The notes under the pieces were generated by a model. That model saw only the letters and a program-made list of their open reading frames with translations, ran no database searches and was not told the DNA's origin. DNA of 64,000 bases from Burkholderia sp. Leaf177 (GTDB lineage Bacteria; Pseudomonadota; Gammaproteobacteria; Burkholderiales; Burkholderiaceae). A program made the position numbers and the translations under genes. The stretch covers positions 327,119-391,118 of the forward strand of contig NZ_LMPF01000002.1 of assembly GCF_001424345.1 (NCBI RefSeq), read 5' to 3'. Positions 7,750 through 16,760 of this stretch are shown here, piece after piece (within the stretch, counting starts at the first letter, position 1; each line of letters starts with the position of its first letter).

Positions 7750-8379
7750 CTAGGTAGACCCGACTTTCTCCGTCCCGAACACGACCCGGCTGAAAAACTT
7801 TGCAAGCACGGCCTCGGACATTTCCGCGCCGCACGCTTGCGGGTCGGACGTGTAGAAAAACTGCATCCCATCTATCAACGCCGTCAATCCCAACGCCAGT
7901 TCTTCGGCAGCCATGGGCAACGGGGTGCCTGCCCGCTCTGAAAATGCAACGATATACGCCGTCGTCGTCTGCAACAATTCCCGGATGAATGCATTGAATT
8001 GCGCGCGAAATTTCGCATCGCGGCTCGACTGCAGTTTCGCTTCGACCCACAGCAAAAAACACTTGTTGTCGCGATAACACTCGCTGTAATACTGCAGAAG
8101 GCGCGCTTCCATGTCGGCGCGGTTCGCCTCGCCGTCGAAGATGGAATGCAGCCGCTTCATGATTACGTCGTGGTCGCGCTTGAGCAATTCCAGAAACAGC
8201 GCGGACTTGCTGCCGAAGTTCGAATAAAAAGCGCCGCGCGTATAACCGGCCGAACCGGCGATGTCCTCGACGCTCGCCGCGACAAAACCTTTCTTCATGA
8301 ATACCGCTTGCGCAGCGTCCATCAAGCGCTCTCGCGTTTGATCGCGGCTCTGTTCCCGGGTGAGGCGAATTCGTTTCAT
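7750..8379 (-). CDS. TetR/AcrR-family repressor of the adjacent RND efflux operon
   Basis: The 209-residue protein has an N-terminal helix-turn-helix: VEDIAGSAGYTRGAFYSNFGSKSALFLELL at about residues 38-66, the AcrR-type signature. An all-helical ligand-binding domain follows. It is divergent from the RND adaptor gene across 223 bp that contain an ATACA-N4-TGTAT dyad. This arrangement is typical of local repressors that release the pump promoter on binding a toxic compound. The specific ligand cannot be read from sequence. Confidence 0.88.
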   Translation of the reverse strand: MKRIRLTREQSRDQTRERLMDAAQAVFMKKGFVAASVEDIAGSAGYTRGAFYSNFGSKSALFLELLKRDHDVIMKRLHSIFDGEANRADMEARLLQYYSECYRDNKCFLLWVEAKLQSSRDAKFRAQFNAFIRELLQTTTAYIVAFSERAGTPLPMAAEELALGLTALIDGMQFFYTSDPQACGAEMSEAVLAKFFSRVVFGTEKVGST

Positions 8380-8426
8380 GCGCGAAGTTTATCATCTCAA
8401 AATCTTCGATACACGACTGATTTCAG

Positions 8427-8440
8427 ATACAGTATTGTAT
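8427..8440. promoter_or_regulatory. Candidate TetR operator between regulator and efflux operon
   Basis: ATACA at 8427-8431 and TGTAT at 8436-8440 form an inverted repeat with a 4-base spacer, 47 bp upstream of the TetR start and about 160 bp upstream of the adaptor start. Similar ATACA/TGTAT half-sites occur in AcrR-type operators. Confidence 0.45.
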
Positions 8441-8602
8441 TAGAATGCATCGCGTATTTCGGTTTCGATGCGCCTGAAGGCATACGGACATTGGCTTTCA
8501 AGCGCTAATCGCTGCATTCAAACAGCTTCAACATTCCCGATAACGCGCGGCGATAGCTCCGATCATCGCCACGCGTTCACCGTTTTTGCGCCGAGGTCAT
8601 TC

Positions 8603-9781
8603 GTGATTCTGCAAGTTTGTCGTCGCATGTTCGCGCCGTTATTGCCGGTCGATGGCCGCAGGCTTTCCGTTCGTGCAAGCCTCGCTGGATCGATCGGCGT
8701 GCTTGCCGTCGTGGCGCTCGCCGCGTGCAGCAAGAAGGAAGCGCCGCCCGTTGTTTTGCGGCCCGTGGTTGCAGTCGCGGCAGAAGCCGATACAAAAGGT
8801 TCGCAGTCGTCGTTGCCTGGCACTATCGAATCGCGCTACTCCACGCCGCTTTCGTTTCGCGTTGGCGGGAAGATCATCGAGCGCCGCGTGCGTCTTGGCG
8901 ATCGCGTGAAGGCCGGCGAAGTCGTGGCGCGGCTCGATCCCGCCGACAACACCAAAAATGCCGCCAGCGCGGCCGCTCAGCTTTCGGCCGCGGAACATCA
9001 GTTGACCTACGCCGAGCAGCAAGTCACGCGCGATCGCGCACAGGCGAAGGAAAACCTGATCTCGCGTTCGCAGCTCGAACAGACAGAAAATGCGTACGCC
9101 GCAGCGCTCGCGCAGCGTAATCAGGCGCAGGCGCAAGCGGCGTTATCGCAGGATCAGTTGAAGTACACCACGCTCACTGCCGATAAAGCCGGCGTCATCA
9201 CCGCCGAACAGGCCGACACGGGGCAGAACGTCTCGGCGGGACAAGCCGTCTATAACCTCGCGTGGAGCGGCGAGACAGACGTCGTGGCCGACGTGCCCGA
9301 AACCGCGCTCGCCTCGCTCGCGGTCGGGCAGAACGCCACGGTGACCATCGGCGCGCTTGCTGGCAAGAAGTTCGCCGCGCGCGTGCGCGAAGTGTCTCCC
9401 GCCGCCGATGCCCAAAGCCGCACGTATCGCGTCAGGCTCACGCTCGAAGCGCCCACGCCCGAAGTAAGGCTCGGCATGACCGCCGACGTCACGTTCGCGC
9501 AAACAGCGGCTTCGGCATCGGGAACTCCAACGCAATCGTTCACGCTGCCGTCTACGGCGCTCTTTCATGCGGGGAAACTGCCCGCTGTGTGGATAGTCAG
9601 GGCCGATAACGCGCTCGAACTGCGCCGCGTCGAAATCTCGCGTTACGGCGAGCGAACGGTGACGGTATCGCAGGGAATTTCAGCGGGCGATCGCGTGGTC
9701 TGGCAAGGCGTCCATACCGTCTCCGCCGGTGAAAAGGTTCGTGTGGTCGCGCCCCTGCATCCTGAAGATTTCGCGTCATGA
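8603..9781 (+). CDS. RND efflux periplasmic adaptor (membrane fusion) lipoprotein
   Basis: The product has an N-terminal lipobox (VALAAC, lipidated Cys followed by SKKEAPP), then the barrel-sandwich hybrid pieces GKIIERRVRLGDRVKAGEVVARLDP and TTLTADKAGVITAEQADTGQNV. An alpha-hairpin of heptads lies between them, and a beta-barrel domain follows. This is the MFP/HlyD-type adaptor linking an RND pump to an outer-membrane factor. GTG at 8603 has GAGG about 7 bases upstream and is preferred. An in-frame ATG at 8627 lacks a ribosome site but would also give a sensible lipoprotein signal. The stop overlaps the pump gene by 4 bp (ATGA). Confidence 0.88.
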   Translation: MILQVCRRMFAPLLPVDGRRLSVRASLAGSIGVLAVVALAACSKKEAPPVVLRPVVAVAAEADTKGSQSSLPGTIESRYSTPLSFRVGGKIIERRVRLGDRVKAGEVVARLDPADNTKNAASAAAQLSAAEHQLTYAEQQVTRDRAQAKENLISRSQLEQTENAYAAALAQRNQAQAQAALSQDQLKYTTLTADKAGVITAEQADTGQNVSAGQAVYNLAWSGETDVVADVPETALASLAVGQNATVTIGALAGKKFAARVREVSPAADAQSRTYRVRLTLEAPTPEVRLGMTADVTFAQTAASASGTPTQSFTLPSTALFHAGKLPAVWIVRADNALELRRVEISRYGERTVTVSQGISAGDRVVWQGVHTVSAGEKVRVVAPLHPEDFAS

Positions 9782-12700
9782 GCGATCAGGAACGCAATCA
9801 ATCCGCCGCCGAGGCGGCTGCGGCTTCGGGCGATTATCGACACGAAGAAGGCAGATTCAATCTCTCTGCATGGGCATTGCGGCATCAGGCGCTGGTCGTG
9901 TTCCTGATCGCGATGGCGACCATCTTCGGCGTGCTCGCCTACACGCGGCTCGCGCAATCCGAAGATCCGCCGTTCACGTTTCGCGTGATGGTCATCCAGA
10001 CTTTCTGGCCGGGCGCGACCGCGCGGCAGATGCAGGAACAGGTCACCGACAAGATCGCGAAGAAGCTACAGGAAACACCGTCCACGGATTTCCTGCGCAG
10101 CTATTCGCGTCCCGGCGAATCGCTCCTTTTCTTCACGATGAAAGACGGCGCGCCCGCGAAGGAAGTGCCGGAAGAGTGGTATCAGGTCCGCAAGAAAGTC
10201 GGCGATATTGCCGCGACATTGCCACAGGGCGTACAAGGCCCGTTCTTCAACGATGAATTCGGCGACGTCTTCACGAACATCTATACGCTCGAAGGCGACG
10301 GCTATTCTCCGTCGCAGCTTCACGATTACGCCGACTCGTTGCGAACCGTGCTATTGCGCGTCCCGGGCGTCGCGAAGGTCAATTATTTCGGCGATCAGGA
10401 CGAGCGTGTCTACGTCGAAATATCGAATACGCAATTGACGCGGCTCGGCATCTCGCCGCAGCAAATTGCGCAGGCTATCGACGGACAAAACGCCGTTGCG
10501 CCAGCAGGCACCATGAATACGCCCAACGACCGCGTGTTCGTGCGTCCGAGCGGCCAGATCACCGACATGGCCGCGCTCGCCGACACGCTCATTCGCGTGA
10601 ACGGCCGCTCGTTCCGCTTGGGCGACATTGCGACCATCAAGCGTGGTTATATCGATCCACCCGCCACGCAAATGCGATCCGGCGAAAAGCCGGTGCTCGG
10701 TATAGGCATCACCATGCAGCCCGGGCAGGACGTAGTGCGTCTGGGCAAGGCGCTCGACGCGCAAGTGGCGCAGCTGCGCACGCAGCTTCCCGCTGGCCTC
10801 GTGCTCAATGAAGTGTCGAGCATGCCGCGGGCGGTATCAAAGTCAGTGGACGACTTCCTCGAAGCCGTGGCCGAGGCCGTGTTGATCGTGCTAATCGTGA
10901 GCCTCGTGTCGCTGGGATTGCGCACCGGCATGGTCGTCGTGATCTCGATTCCGGTCGTGCTCGCGGTGACCGCCCTCTTCATGTATCTCTTCGATATCGG
11001 CTTGCACAAGGTTTCGCTCGGCACGCTGATTCTCGCGCTGGGTCTTCTGGTCGACGACGCCATCATCGCGGTCGAAATGATGGCCGTGAAGCTGGAGCAA
11101 GGATGGAACCGCTCGCGCGCGGCCGCTTATGCATACACGAGCACGGCGTTCCCGATGCTCACCGGCACGCTTGTTACCGTCGCCGGTTTCCTGCCCATCG
11201 CGCTCGCCAAATCGAGCACGGGCGAATACACGCGCTCCATCTTCGAAGTGTCGGCGATTGCCTTGATTGCATCATGGTTTGCGGCGGTGGTGCTGATTCC
11301 GTTGCTCGGCTACAAGTTGTTGCCCGAGCGCAAACGCGAAGCTCATCACGCGCACGACCACGAACACGATATCTACAACACGAAGTTCTACACGCGCCTG
11401 CGCGGCTGGCTTGCGTGGTGTATCGAGCGGCGCTTTGTCGTGCTTGGGATCACGCTGGTGCTGTTCGTGATTGCAATGGCAGGTTTCACGCTTGTGCCGC
11501 AACAGTTCTTCCCGAGCTCGGACCGTTCGGAATTGCTGGTGGACGTGCGCCTGCAAGAAGGCGCGTCGTTCGAAGCCACGTTGCGCGAGACCAAACGTCT
11601 CGAAAAGGTGCTTGAAGGACGTCCGGAGATCGATCACATCGTGAACTTCGTGGGCACGGGCGCGCCGCGTTTTTACCTGCCGCTCGACCAGCAATTGCCG
11701 CAGCCGAACTTCGCGCAATTCGTGATCACGGCAAAGTCGGTGGAAGATCGCGAGAAGCTCGCAAGCTGGCTTGGACCGGTCTTGCGGGAAAAGTTTTCAT
11801 CGATACGAACGCGGTTGTCGCGGCTCGAAAATGGTCCGCCGGTGGGCTACCCGGTGCAATTTCGCGTGAGCGGCGACGACTTGCCGACTGTGCGTGGCAT
11901 CGCCGAAAAAGTGTTCGCTGAAATGCGGGCTGACAGCGGCACCACGAACGTTCAATACGACTGGGACGAGCCCTCGGAGCGTTCGGTGCGCTTCCAGATC
12001 GACCAGAAAAAAGCGCGTGAACTCGGCGTGAGTTCGCAGGACGTGTCCAATTTCCTCGCGATGCAATTCACGGGCTACACGGTGACGCAGTATCGTTTGC
12101 GTGACAAGCTGATCAGCGTCGACCTGCGCGCGCCGCAACGCGAGCGCGTTGATCCGGCAAAACTCGCCACGCTCGCCATGCCCACGCCGAACGGTCCCGT
12201 GCCGCTTGGGACCATCGGGCACGTGGTGAACGATCTGGAATACGGCGTGATCTGGGAACGCGATCGCCAGCCCACCATTACCGTGCAGTCCGATGTAAGC
12301 GCCGGCGCGCAGGGTATCGACGTGACGCATGCAATCGAGAAAAAACTCGATACGCTGCGCGCGAGTTTGCCGGTGGGTTACAGGATTGAAGTCGGCGGAC
12401 CGGTCGAGGAAAGCGGCAAGGGTCAGGCGTCCATCAACGCGCAGATGCCGATCATGGTGATCGTCGTGCTGACGCTGCTGATGATTCAATTGCAGAGCTT
12501 CGCGCGCGTGATGATGGTCGTGCTGACCGCGCCGCTTGGCTTGATTGGCGTGGTGATCGCGCTGCTGCTTTTCAACAAGCCATTCGGTTTTGTCGCCATG
12601 CTCGGCGTGATCGCCATGTTCGGGATCATCATGCGCAACTCGGTGATTCTCGTGGACCAGATCGAACAGGACGTTGCCGCAGGGCATCCTCGTTTCGACG

Positions 12701-12963
12701 CCATCGTCGGCGCCACGGTGCGGCGCTTCCGTCCAATCACGCTCACCGCGGCGGCCGCCGTCCTCGCGCTGATCCCGCTCTTGCGCAGCAATTTCTTCGG
12801 CCCGATGGCCACCGCGCTGATGGGCGGCATCACGAGCGCGACCGTGCTCACGCTGTTCTATTTGCCGGCGTTGTACGCGGCATCGTTCAGGGTGAAGCGC
12901 CACGAGCGCGCGGGTCATGAAGACCCGGGAATGCCGGATGTTCACAACGGAGGCCGGTCATGA
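9778..12963 (+). CDS. RND efflux pump inner-membrane permease
   Basis: This 1061-residue pump has the duplicated RND plan: TM1 at about residues 35-55, a large periplasmic loop, a six-helix bundle, a second loop and a second bundle. LGLLVDDAIIAVEMM in TM4 supplies the Asp pair of the proton relay. QSEDPPFTFRVMVIQTFWPGA near the start and GFVAMLGVIAMFGIIMRNSVILVDQIE near the end resemble a branch of AcrB-like drug transporters that includes TriC-type pumps. A His-rich cytoplasmic loop (AHHAHDHEHD) lies mid-protein. It overlaps the adaptor gene and the outer-membrane-factor gene by 4 bp each. Substrates are not predictable. Confidence 0.92.
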   Translation: MSDQERNQSAAEAAAASGDYRHEEGRFNLSAWALRHQALVVFLIAMATIFGVLAYTRLAQSEDPPFTFRVMVIQTFWPGATARQMQEQVTDKIAKKLQETPSTDFLRSYSRPGESLLFFTMKDGAPAKEVPEEWYQVRKKVGDIAATLPQGVQGPFFNDEFGDVFTNIYTLEGDGYSPSQLHDYADSLRTVLLRVPGVAKVNYFGDQDERVYVEISNTQLTRLGISPQQIAQAIDGQNAVAPAGTMNTPNDRVFVRPSGQITDMAALADTLIRVNGRSFRLGDIATIKRGYIDPPATQMRSGEKPVLGIGITMQPGQDVVRLGKALDAQVAQLRTQLPAGLVLNEVSSMPRAVSKSVDDFLEAVAEAVLIVLIVSLVSLGLRTGMVVVISIPVVLAVTALFMYLFDIGLHKVSLGTLILALGLLVDDAIIAVEMMAVKLEQGWNRSRAAAYAYTSTAFPMLTGTLVTVAGFLPIALAKSSTGEYTRSIFEVSAIALIASWFAAVVLIPLLGYKLLPERKREAHHAHDHEHDIYNTKFYTRLRGWLAWCIERRFVVLGITLVLFVIAMAGFTLVPQQFFPSSDRSELLVDVRLQEGASFEATLRETKRLEKVLEGRPEIDHIVNFVGTGAPRFYLPLDQQLPQPNFAQFVITAKSVEDREKLASWLGPVLREKFSSIRTRLSRLENGPPVGYPVQFRVSGDDLPTVRGIAEKVFAEMRADSGTTNVQYDWDEPSERSVRFQIDQKKARELGVSSQDVSNFLAMQFTGYTVTQYRLRDKLISVDLRAPQRERVDPAKLATLAMPTPNGPVPLGTIGHVVNDLEYGVIWERDRQPTITVQSDVSAGAQGIDVTHAIEKKLDTLRASLPVGYRIEVGGPVEESGKGQASINAQMPIMVIVVLTLLMIQLQSFARVMMVVLTAPLGLIGVVIALLLFNKPFGFVAMLGVIAMFGIIMRNSVILVDQIEQDVAAGHPRFDAIVGATVRRFRPITLTAAAAVLALIPLLRSNFFGPMATALMGGITSATVLTLFYLPALYAASFRVKRHERAGHEDPGMPDVHNGGRS

Positions 12964-14423
12964 TGCGCTTTTCTCTGACTGCGCTGGGCATTGCAACCGC
13001 CTTGTCCGCGTGTTCGTTCGGGCCGGACGGAACGCCGCCCGTTTTGCCCGCCGTGCCGCATTACGGCGTGGCGGCGCAACCGCAGCGCACGGTGGCGGCC
13101 GAAGGTGTATCGCAGACATTCGATGCCAACGCGAAACCCGTCCCTAACTGGTGGAAACTTTATCAATCGGACACACTGAACGCGCTCGTCGATGAAGGCC
13201 TGCGCAACAGCCCGAGCCTCGCCGCCGCTGACAAAAGCCTTGTTGCCGCCCGCGAACAACTGCGCGCGCAAGTCGGTTCGTCGATGCTACCGAGTATCGA
13301 CGTGGGCGGACAGGCGAACCGCGAACGTGCTATCGGCGTGCCGAATTTCGGGCCGCCGACGGTGCTCTACAACCTCTTTGTCGGCCAGATCCGCGCGCAG
13401 TACACGTTCGATCTGTTCGGCGCGGCTCGGCTCGCTGACCGCGCGCTGGCGGCACAAGTGGACAGCCAGTCCTGGCAATTCGATGCCGCCCGCCGTGCGC
13501 TCGCGGCGAACATCGTGACGGGCGCAATCAGTGCGGCTGCGTTGCGCGCGCAAATCGACACCACCGAGCGCTTGATCGTTCTCGCCGATGAAGACGCGCA
13601 CGACACGCAGCGCCGCTTTGAGCTCGGCTCGGCGTCTCGCGCGGACGCGCTCAATGCGCAATCGGGCGCGGCATCGCTTGCAGCTTCCCTTCCCGGCTTG
13701 CGCGCCCAATGGCTCGCAACGCGTCATGCGCTCGCCGTTCTGCTCGGCCGCACGCCCGATCAGGCGCCGCCCGATCTCGACCTGGCGGCGCTGACGGTGC
13801 CGTCGAACGTGCCGGTCGTGGTGCCGTCGGATCTGCTGGCGAGCCGACCGGACATCCAGGCTGCCGATGCCTTGCTCAAAGCCGCCGCCGCGCAAGTCGG
13901 CGTGGCGACGGCGCAGATGTACCCGAGTTTGTCGTTATCGGCGCAAATGGGGAAAGCCGGTTTCAGCTGGCCCACGGCGCTTTCGGGCGCGGGCGCCATC
14001 TGGGGAATCGGCGCGTCGCTCTCGCAGCCGCTCTTTCACGGCGGCGCGCTGCTCGCGCAAAAGCGCGCGGCGCAGGCGAGTTATGAAGCCGCGGTTTCGC
14101 AGTACAAGCAGACGGTGCTGACGGCTTTCCGCAACGTCGCGGACTCGCTTGCGGCGCTCGAACAGGACAATCAGGCGCTGAATTTCGCCGATACCGCCAG
14201 CCGCACGTCCATGAGCGTCTTCACGGATTCGGCGGCGCGTGCAAGGCTGGGCGCGGTTCCGCCGTCATCGGTCCGGGCTAGCGAACGTCAATACCGGAAT
14301 GCGCGCCTCGACGCGATCCGTTACGAAAGCGCCCGCCTCACCGATACCGCGCTGCTATTTCAGGCAATGGGCTCGCCGAATGGCAGCGCTTCGAACTTGA
14401 CTACAGCGGACGCCGCCAAGTGA
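12960..14423 (+). CDS. Outer-membrane efflux lipoprotein, NodT/OprM family
   Basis: This 487-residue TolC-like protein starts with a lipoprotein signal (LTALGIATALSAC, lipobox LSAC) and continues with the NodT-family opening PNWWKLYQSDTLNALVDEGL. Two long coiled-coil repeats are visible, with the DLLASRPDIQAADALLKAAAAQVGVATAQMYPSL segment in the second. It forms the trimeric exit duct of the tripartite pump. CGGAGG precedes the ATG, which overlaps the pump stop codon by 4 bp. It is the last gene of the operon; the 201 bp after it hold no gene. Confidence 0.9.
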   Translation: MMRFSLTALGIATALSACSFGPDGTPPVLPAVPHYGVAAQPQRTVAAEGVSQTFDANAKPVPNWWKLYQSDTLNALVDEGLRNSPSLAAADKSLVAAREQLRAQVGSSMLPSIDVGGQANRERAIGVPNFGPPTVLYNLFVGQIRAQYTFDLFGAARLADRALAAQVDSQSWQFDAARRALAANIVTGAISAAALRAQIDTTERLIVLADEDAHDTQRRFELGSASRADALNAQSGAASLAASLPGLRAQWLATRHALAVLLGRTPDQAPPDLDLAALTVPSNVPVVVPSDLLASRPDIQAADALLKAAAAQVGVATAQMYPSLSLSAQMGKAGFSWPTALSGAGAIWGIGASLSQPLFHGGALLAQKRAAQASYEAAVSQYKQTVLTAFRNVADSLAALEQDNQALNFADTASRTSMSVFTDSAARARLGAVPPSSVRASERQYRNARLDAIRYESARLTDTALLFQAMGSPNGSASNLTTADAAK

Positions 14424-14624
14424 CCGTGAAAGTGGACCAGGTAAGTGCGCCGCACGCCGACGGGTTGAATCCGCTCTTCGACTTTTCGCGCTCGGGAACA
14501 AAGGCCACGCACTTTCACGAATGAAGCATTGCAAATGTAGCGTTCACTATTCGGATAAATCGCGTTATCGCGGACCGGGATTTGCCATAGGCTTGCAATC
14601 TTTCGTGCAATCTGAGGAACCGCC

Positions 14625-15587
14625 ATGTCTCGCCCACCGATTCGCGATGTCGTTCGACTCGCTCATTTGGGACTGGAAAAAGTCGCTCTGGCGTGTGCGG
14701 CCTTCAGTTTGATGCACGCAACCGCTCGCGCCGACGAACCCGCGCCTTCCAGCCCCGTGACCATTGATCAATGGGCCGCGCCGTCCAACGCGCAAGCAGC
14801 GGATCTGATCGTTCAACGCGAAATCCACGACGACCCGTGGGCAAACCCCACGGCAGGCCGCCTGGCTCACGACGATCCGTGGAGTGCAGCTCCCGCAAGT
14901 CAACCCAGATTGGGCGAGCAGTTACACGTGGCGAAACCTGCTCCAGCAGTCGTCCAGGTGCTGCAGGCTCCGCCGCGAGCGAGGGCGCTTGTAATGGACA
15001 GTTCGGACTGGAATGAAATGCCGCGCGGACGTTCGCCCGGGTTGATCGCAAGCAACAACGCATGGCGCAAACGCATCGTGCCGGAGCAAGCGGCAACAAT
15101 CGAGCGCAGTATCGCGGACCGCAATCAGCGTACTCAGCCAGCAACCGTATTAAAACTCGATACCAGCCTGCAACTCGACCCTTGGAGCGCCCCGGCAAGC
15201 TCTTCCAGCAGCGCCGATAACGCCGCGGACTGGAAGAATCTCAATCTCGCTTCGGCTCATCAGCCGCGAACGTGCGACCGCGACTGGAGTATTTTTTCCG
15301 GCGCCAACTGTCTTGATTCGAAGGGTCCGGCTGACGCCGTTAAGGACAACATGAAGTCGAATCCACTGCCGGCCGCGCAGTCATCGAAGCTCGAACAGAC
15401 AGGCAACGTTGCATTGTTTCGCCGGTCGCGCATGCTGATCGATGCAATGACGGAAGGACGTCAAACCATCAAGGATTCCCCGACCCAGGCAAGCCGCAAC
15501 GTTGTGCGCAGCCGTATTGCCATAACGCCGGACGGCCGCTGGCGCGCGCCGATTGTCCAGGACGCGGAAGCGGCTATGCGAAACTAG
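14625..15587 (+). CDS. Secreted hypothetical protein with repeated DxW motifs
   Basis: The 320-residue protein has an N-terminal signal sequence ending ARA before DEP (about residue 36). The mature part is mostly low-complexity and polar. It repeats a short motif: DQWAAP (about 48-53), DDPWANP (69-75), DDPWSAAP (83-90) and DPWSAP (185-190). Two Cys lie near residues 220-236. No known domain is recognised. GAGGA precedes the ATG. The stop is only 4 bp from the convergent wspR stop. It could be a periplasmic or surface protein, but function is unknown. Confidence 0.65.
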   Translation: MSRPPIRDVVRLAHLGLEKVALACAAFSLMHATARADEPAPSSPVTIDQWAAPSNAQAADLIVQREIHDDPWANPTAGRLAHDDPWSAAPASQPRLGEQLHVAKPAPAVVQVLQAPPRARALVMDSSDWNEMPRGRSPGLIASNNAWRKRIVPEQAATIERSIADRNQRTQPATVLKLDTSLQLDPWSAPASSSSSADNAADWKNLNLASAHQPRTCDRDWSIFSGANCLDSKGPADAVKDNMKSNPLPAAQSSKLEQTGNVALFRRSRMLIDAMTEGRQTIKDSPTQASRNVVRSRIAITPDGRWRAPIVQDAEAAMRN

Positions 15588-15591
15588 GCGC

Positions 15592-16713
15592 TCAGCCGGC
15601 CACCTCAATACGGTTGCGACCATCGCGTTTTGCACGATACAACGCCAGATCAGCTGCTTCGATCAATTGCTTCACGTTCTCGCCCGGCTGCGGCACTTGC
15701 GTCACGCCGCCCACGCTGATGGTCACGCACTTGGCAACCGCGCCCGTATGCGGCACGGCGAGTTCCTGAACGGCAAGGCGGATTTTCTCGCCGAGAATGC
15801 GCAATCCCGCAGCCGCCGTGGACGGCAACACCACCGCGAATTCCTCGCCGCCAAAGCGCGCGGCCAGATCGGCGGGACGGTTCAGACATGATTCGATTGC
15901 ACGCGCAACGAGCTTCAGCACGTCGTCGCCGGCAACGTGGCCGTAGGTATCGTTGTATGACTTGAAGTTATCCACGTCGATCATCAGGAAACCGAGCGTC
16001 GACTTATCGCGGGCGGCGCGTTTCCACTCGGCGCTCAGATAATCGTCGAGGCATCGGCGATTCGACAAACCCGTCAGCCCGTCCGAATTCGTCAGGCGCT
16101 GCAATTCCAGATTCGTTTCCAGCAGCTTTTGCTGCGACTGACGCAACGCGCGATACGCCTCGTCGCGCTGCACGAGATTCAGGTAGGACTGGGAGTGGTA
16201 TCGAATCCGCGCAATCAGCTCGATACTATCCGGCAACTTCACCAGATAATCATTGGCGCCGGCTGCGAATGCCGCACTCTTGATCCGCGGCTCTTCCTTG
16301 GTCGACAACACGATGATCGGGATATCGCGCGTCGCTTCGTGTTCCCGATATTGCCGCACGAGCGTCAAGCCATCCACGCCGGGCATCACCAAATCCTGCA
16401 GGATCACGGTCGGCCGCGTGGCCTGAGCCACGCGCAAGGCGTCCTCGGGATTCGCGCAGTAGTGGAAGTCGAGCCGCGCTTCATCGACCAGCATGCGGCG
16501 AACGGCCTCCGCCACGATGGTCTGGTCGTCGACAAGCAGCACCATGACCGCGCTTTGCGCGGCGCTCGGCATGTTCAGCGCATCGTCGAGCAGCTCGGCG
16601 GCGCGCTGGGCTGCGGCCGACGTGTCTTCGGCAGCGCCGCCCGGCGCCGCCTCCCGGCTCTCCAACTCGCGTTGGGCGCGTTCTGCAAGCGGGTCTGCGT
16701 TTCGATGTTCCAT
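15592..16713 (-). CDS. wspR: Response regulator diguanylate cyclase WspR
   Basis: The 373-residue protein has a receiver domain (about residues 55-175, phospho-acceptor D107 in ILQDLVMP) and a GGDEF domain with GGEEF at 288-292. An inhibitory RxxD site (RPAD, 279-282) lies exactly five residues upstream of GGEEF. It makes cyclic di-GMP when phosphorylated by WspE, which promotes biofilm and suppresses motility. It is last in the wsp operon, 47 bp after wspF. The N-terminal 50 residues before the receiver are an Ala/Glu-rich extension. Confidence 0.95.
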   Translation of the reverse strand: MEHRNADPLAERAQRELESREAAPGGAAEDTSAAAQRAAELLDDALNMPSAAQSAVMVLLVDDQTIVAEAVRRMLVDEARLDFHYCANPEDALRVAQATRPTVILQDLVMPGVDGLTLVRQYREHEATRDIPIIVLSTKEEPRIKSAAFAAGANDYLVKLPDSIELIARIRYHSQSYLNLVQRDEAYRALRQSQQKLLETNLELQRLTNSDGLTGLSNRRCLDDYLSAEWKRAARDKSTLGFLMIDVDNFKSYNDTYGHVAGDDVLKLVARAIESCLNRPADLAARFGGEEFAVVLPSTAAAGLRILGEKIRLAVQELAVPHTGAVAKCVTISVGGVTQVPQPGENVKQLIEAADLALYRAKRDGRNRIEVAG

Positions 16714-16760
16714 GACTGTCCTGTTGATCCTGAATACTCAAACGGTTTTCTGGCGCGAGC

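Noticed and set aside
14425..14519. Distant 10-bp inverted repeat (CGTGAAAGTG and CACTTTCACG)
   Set aside because: The arms are 75 bases apart and the second is not T-tailed; probably chance, though an RNA hairpin cannot be ruled out.
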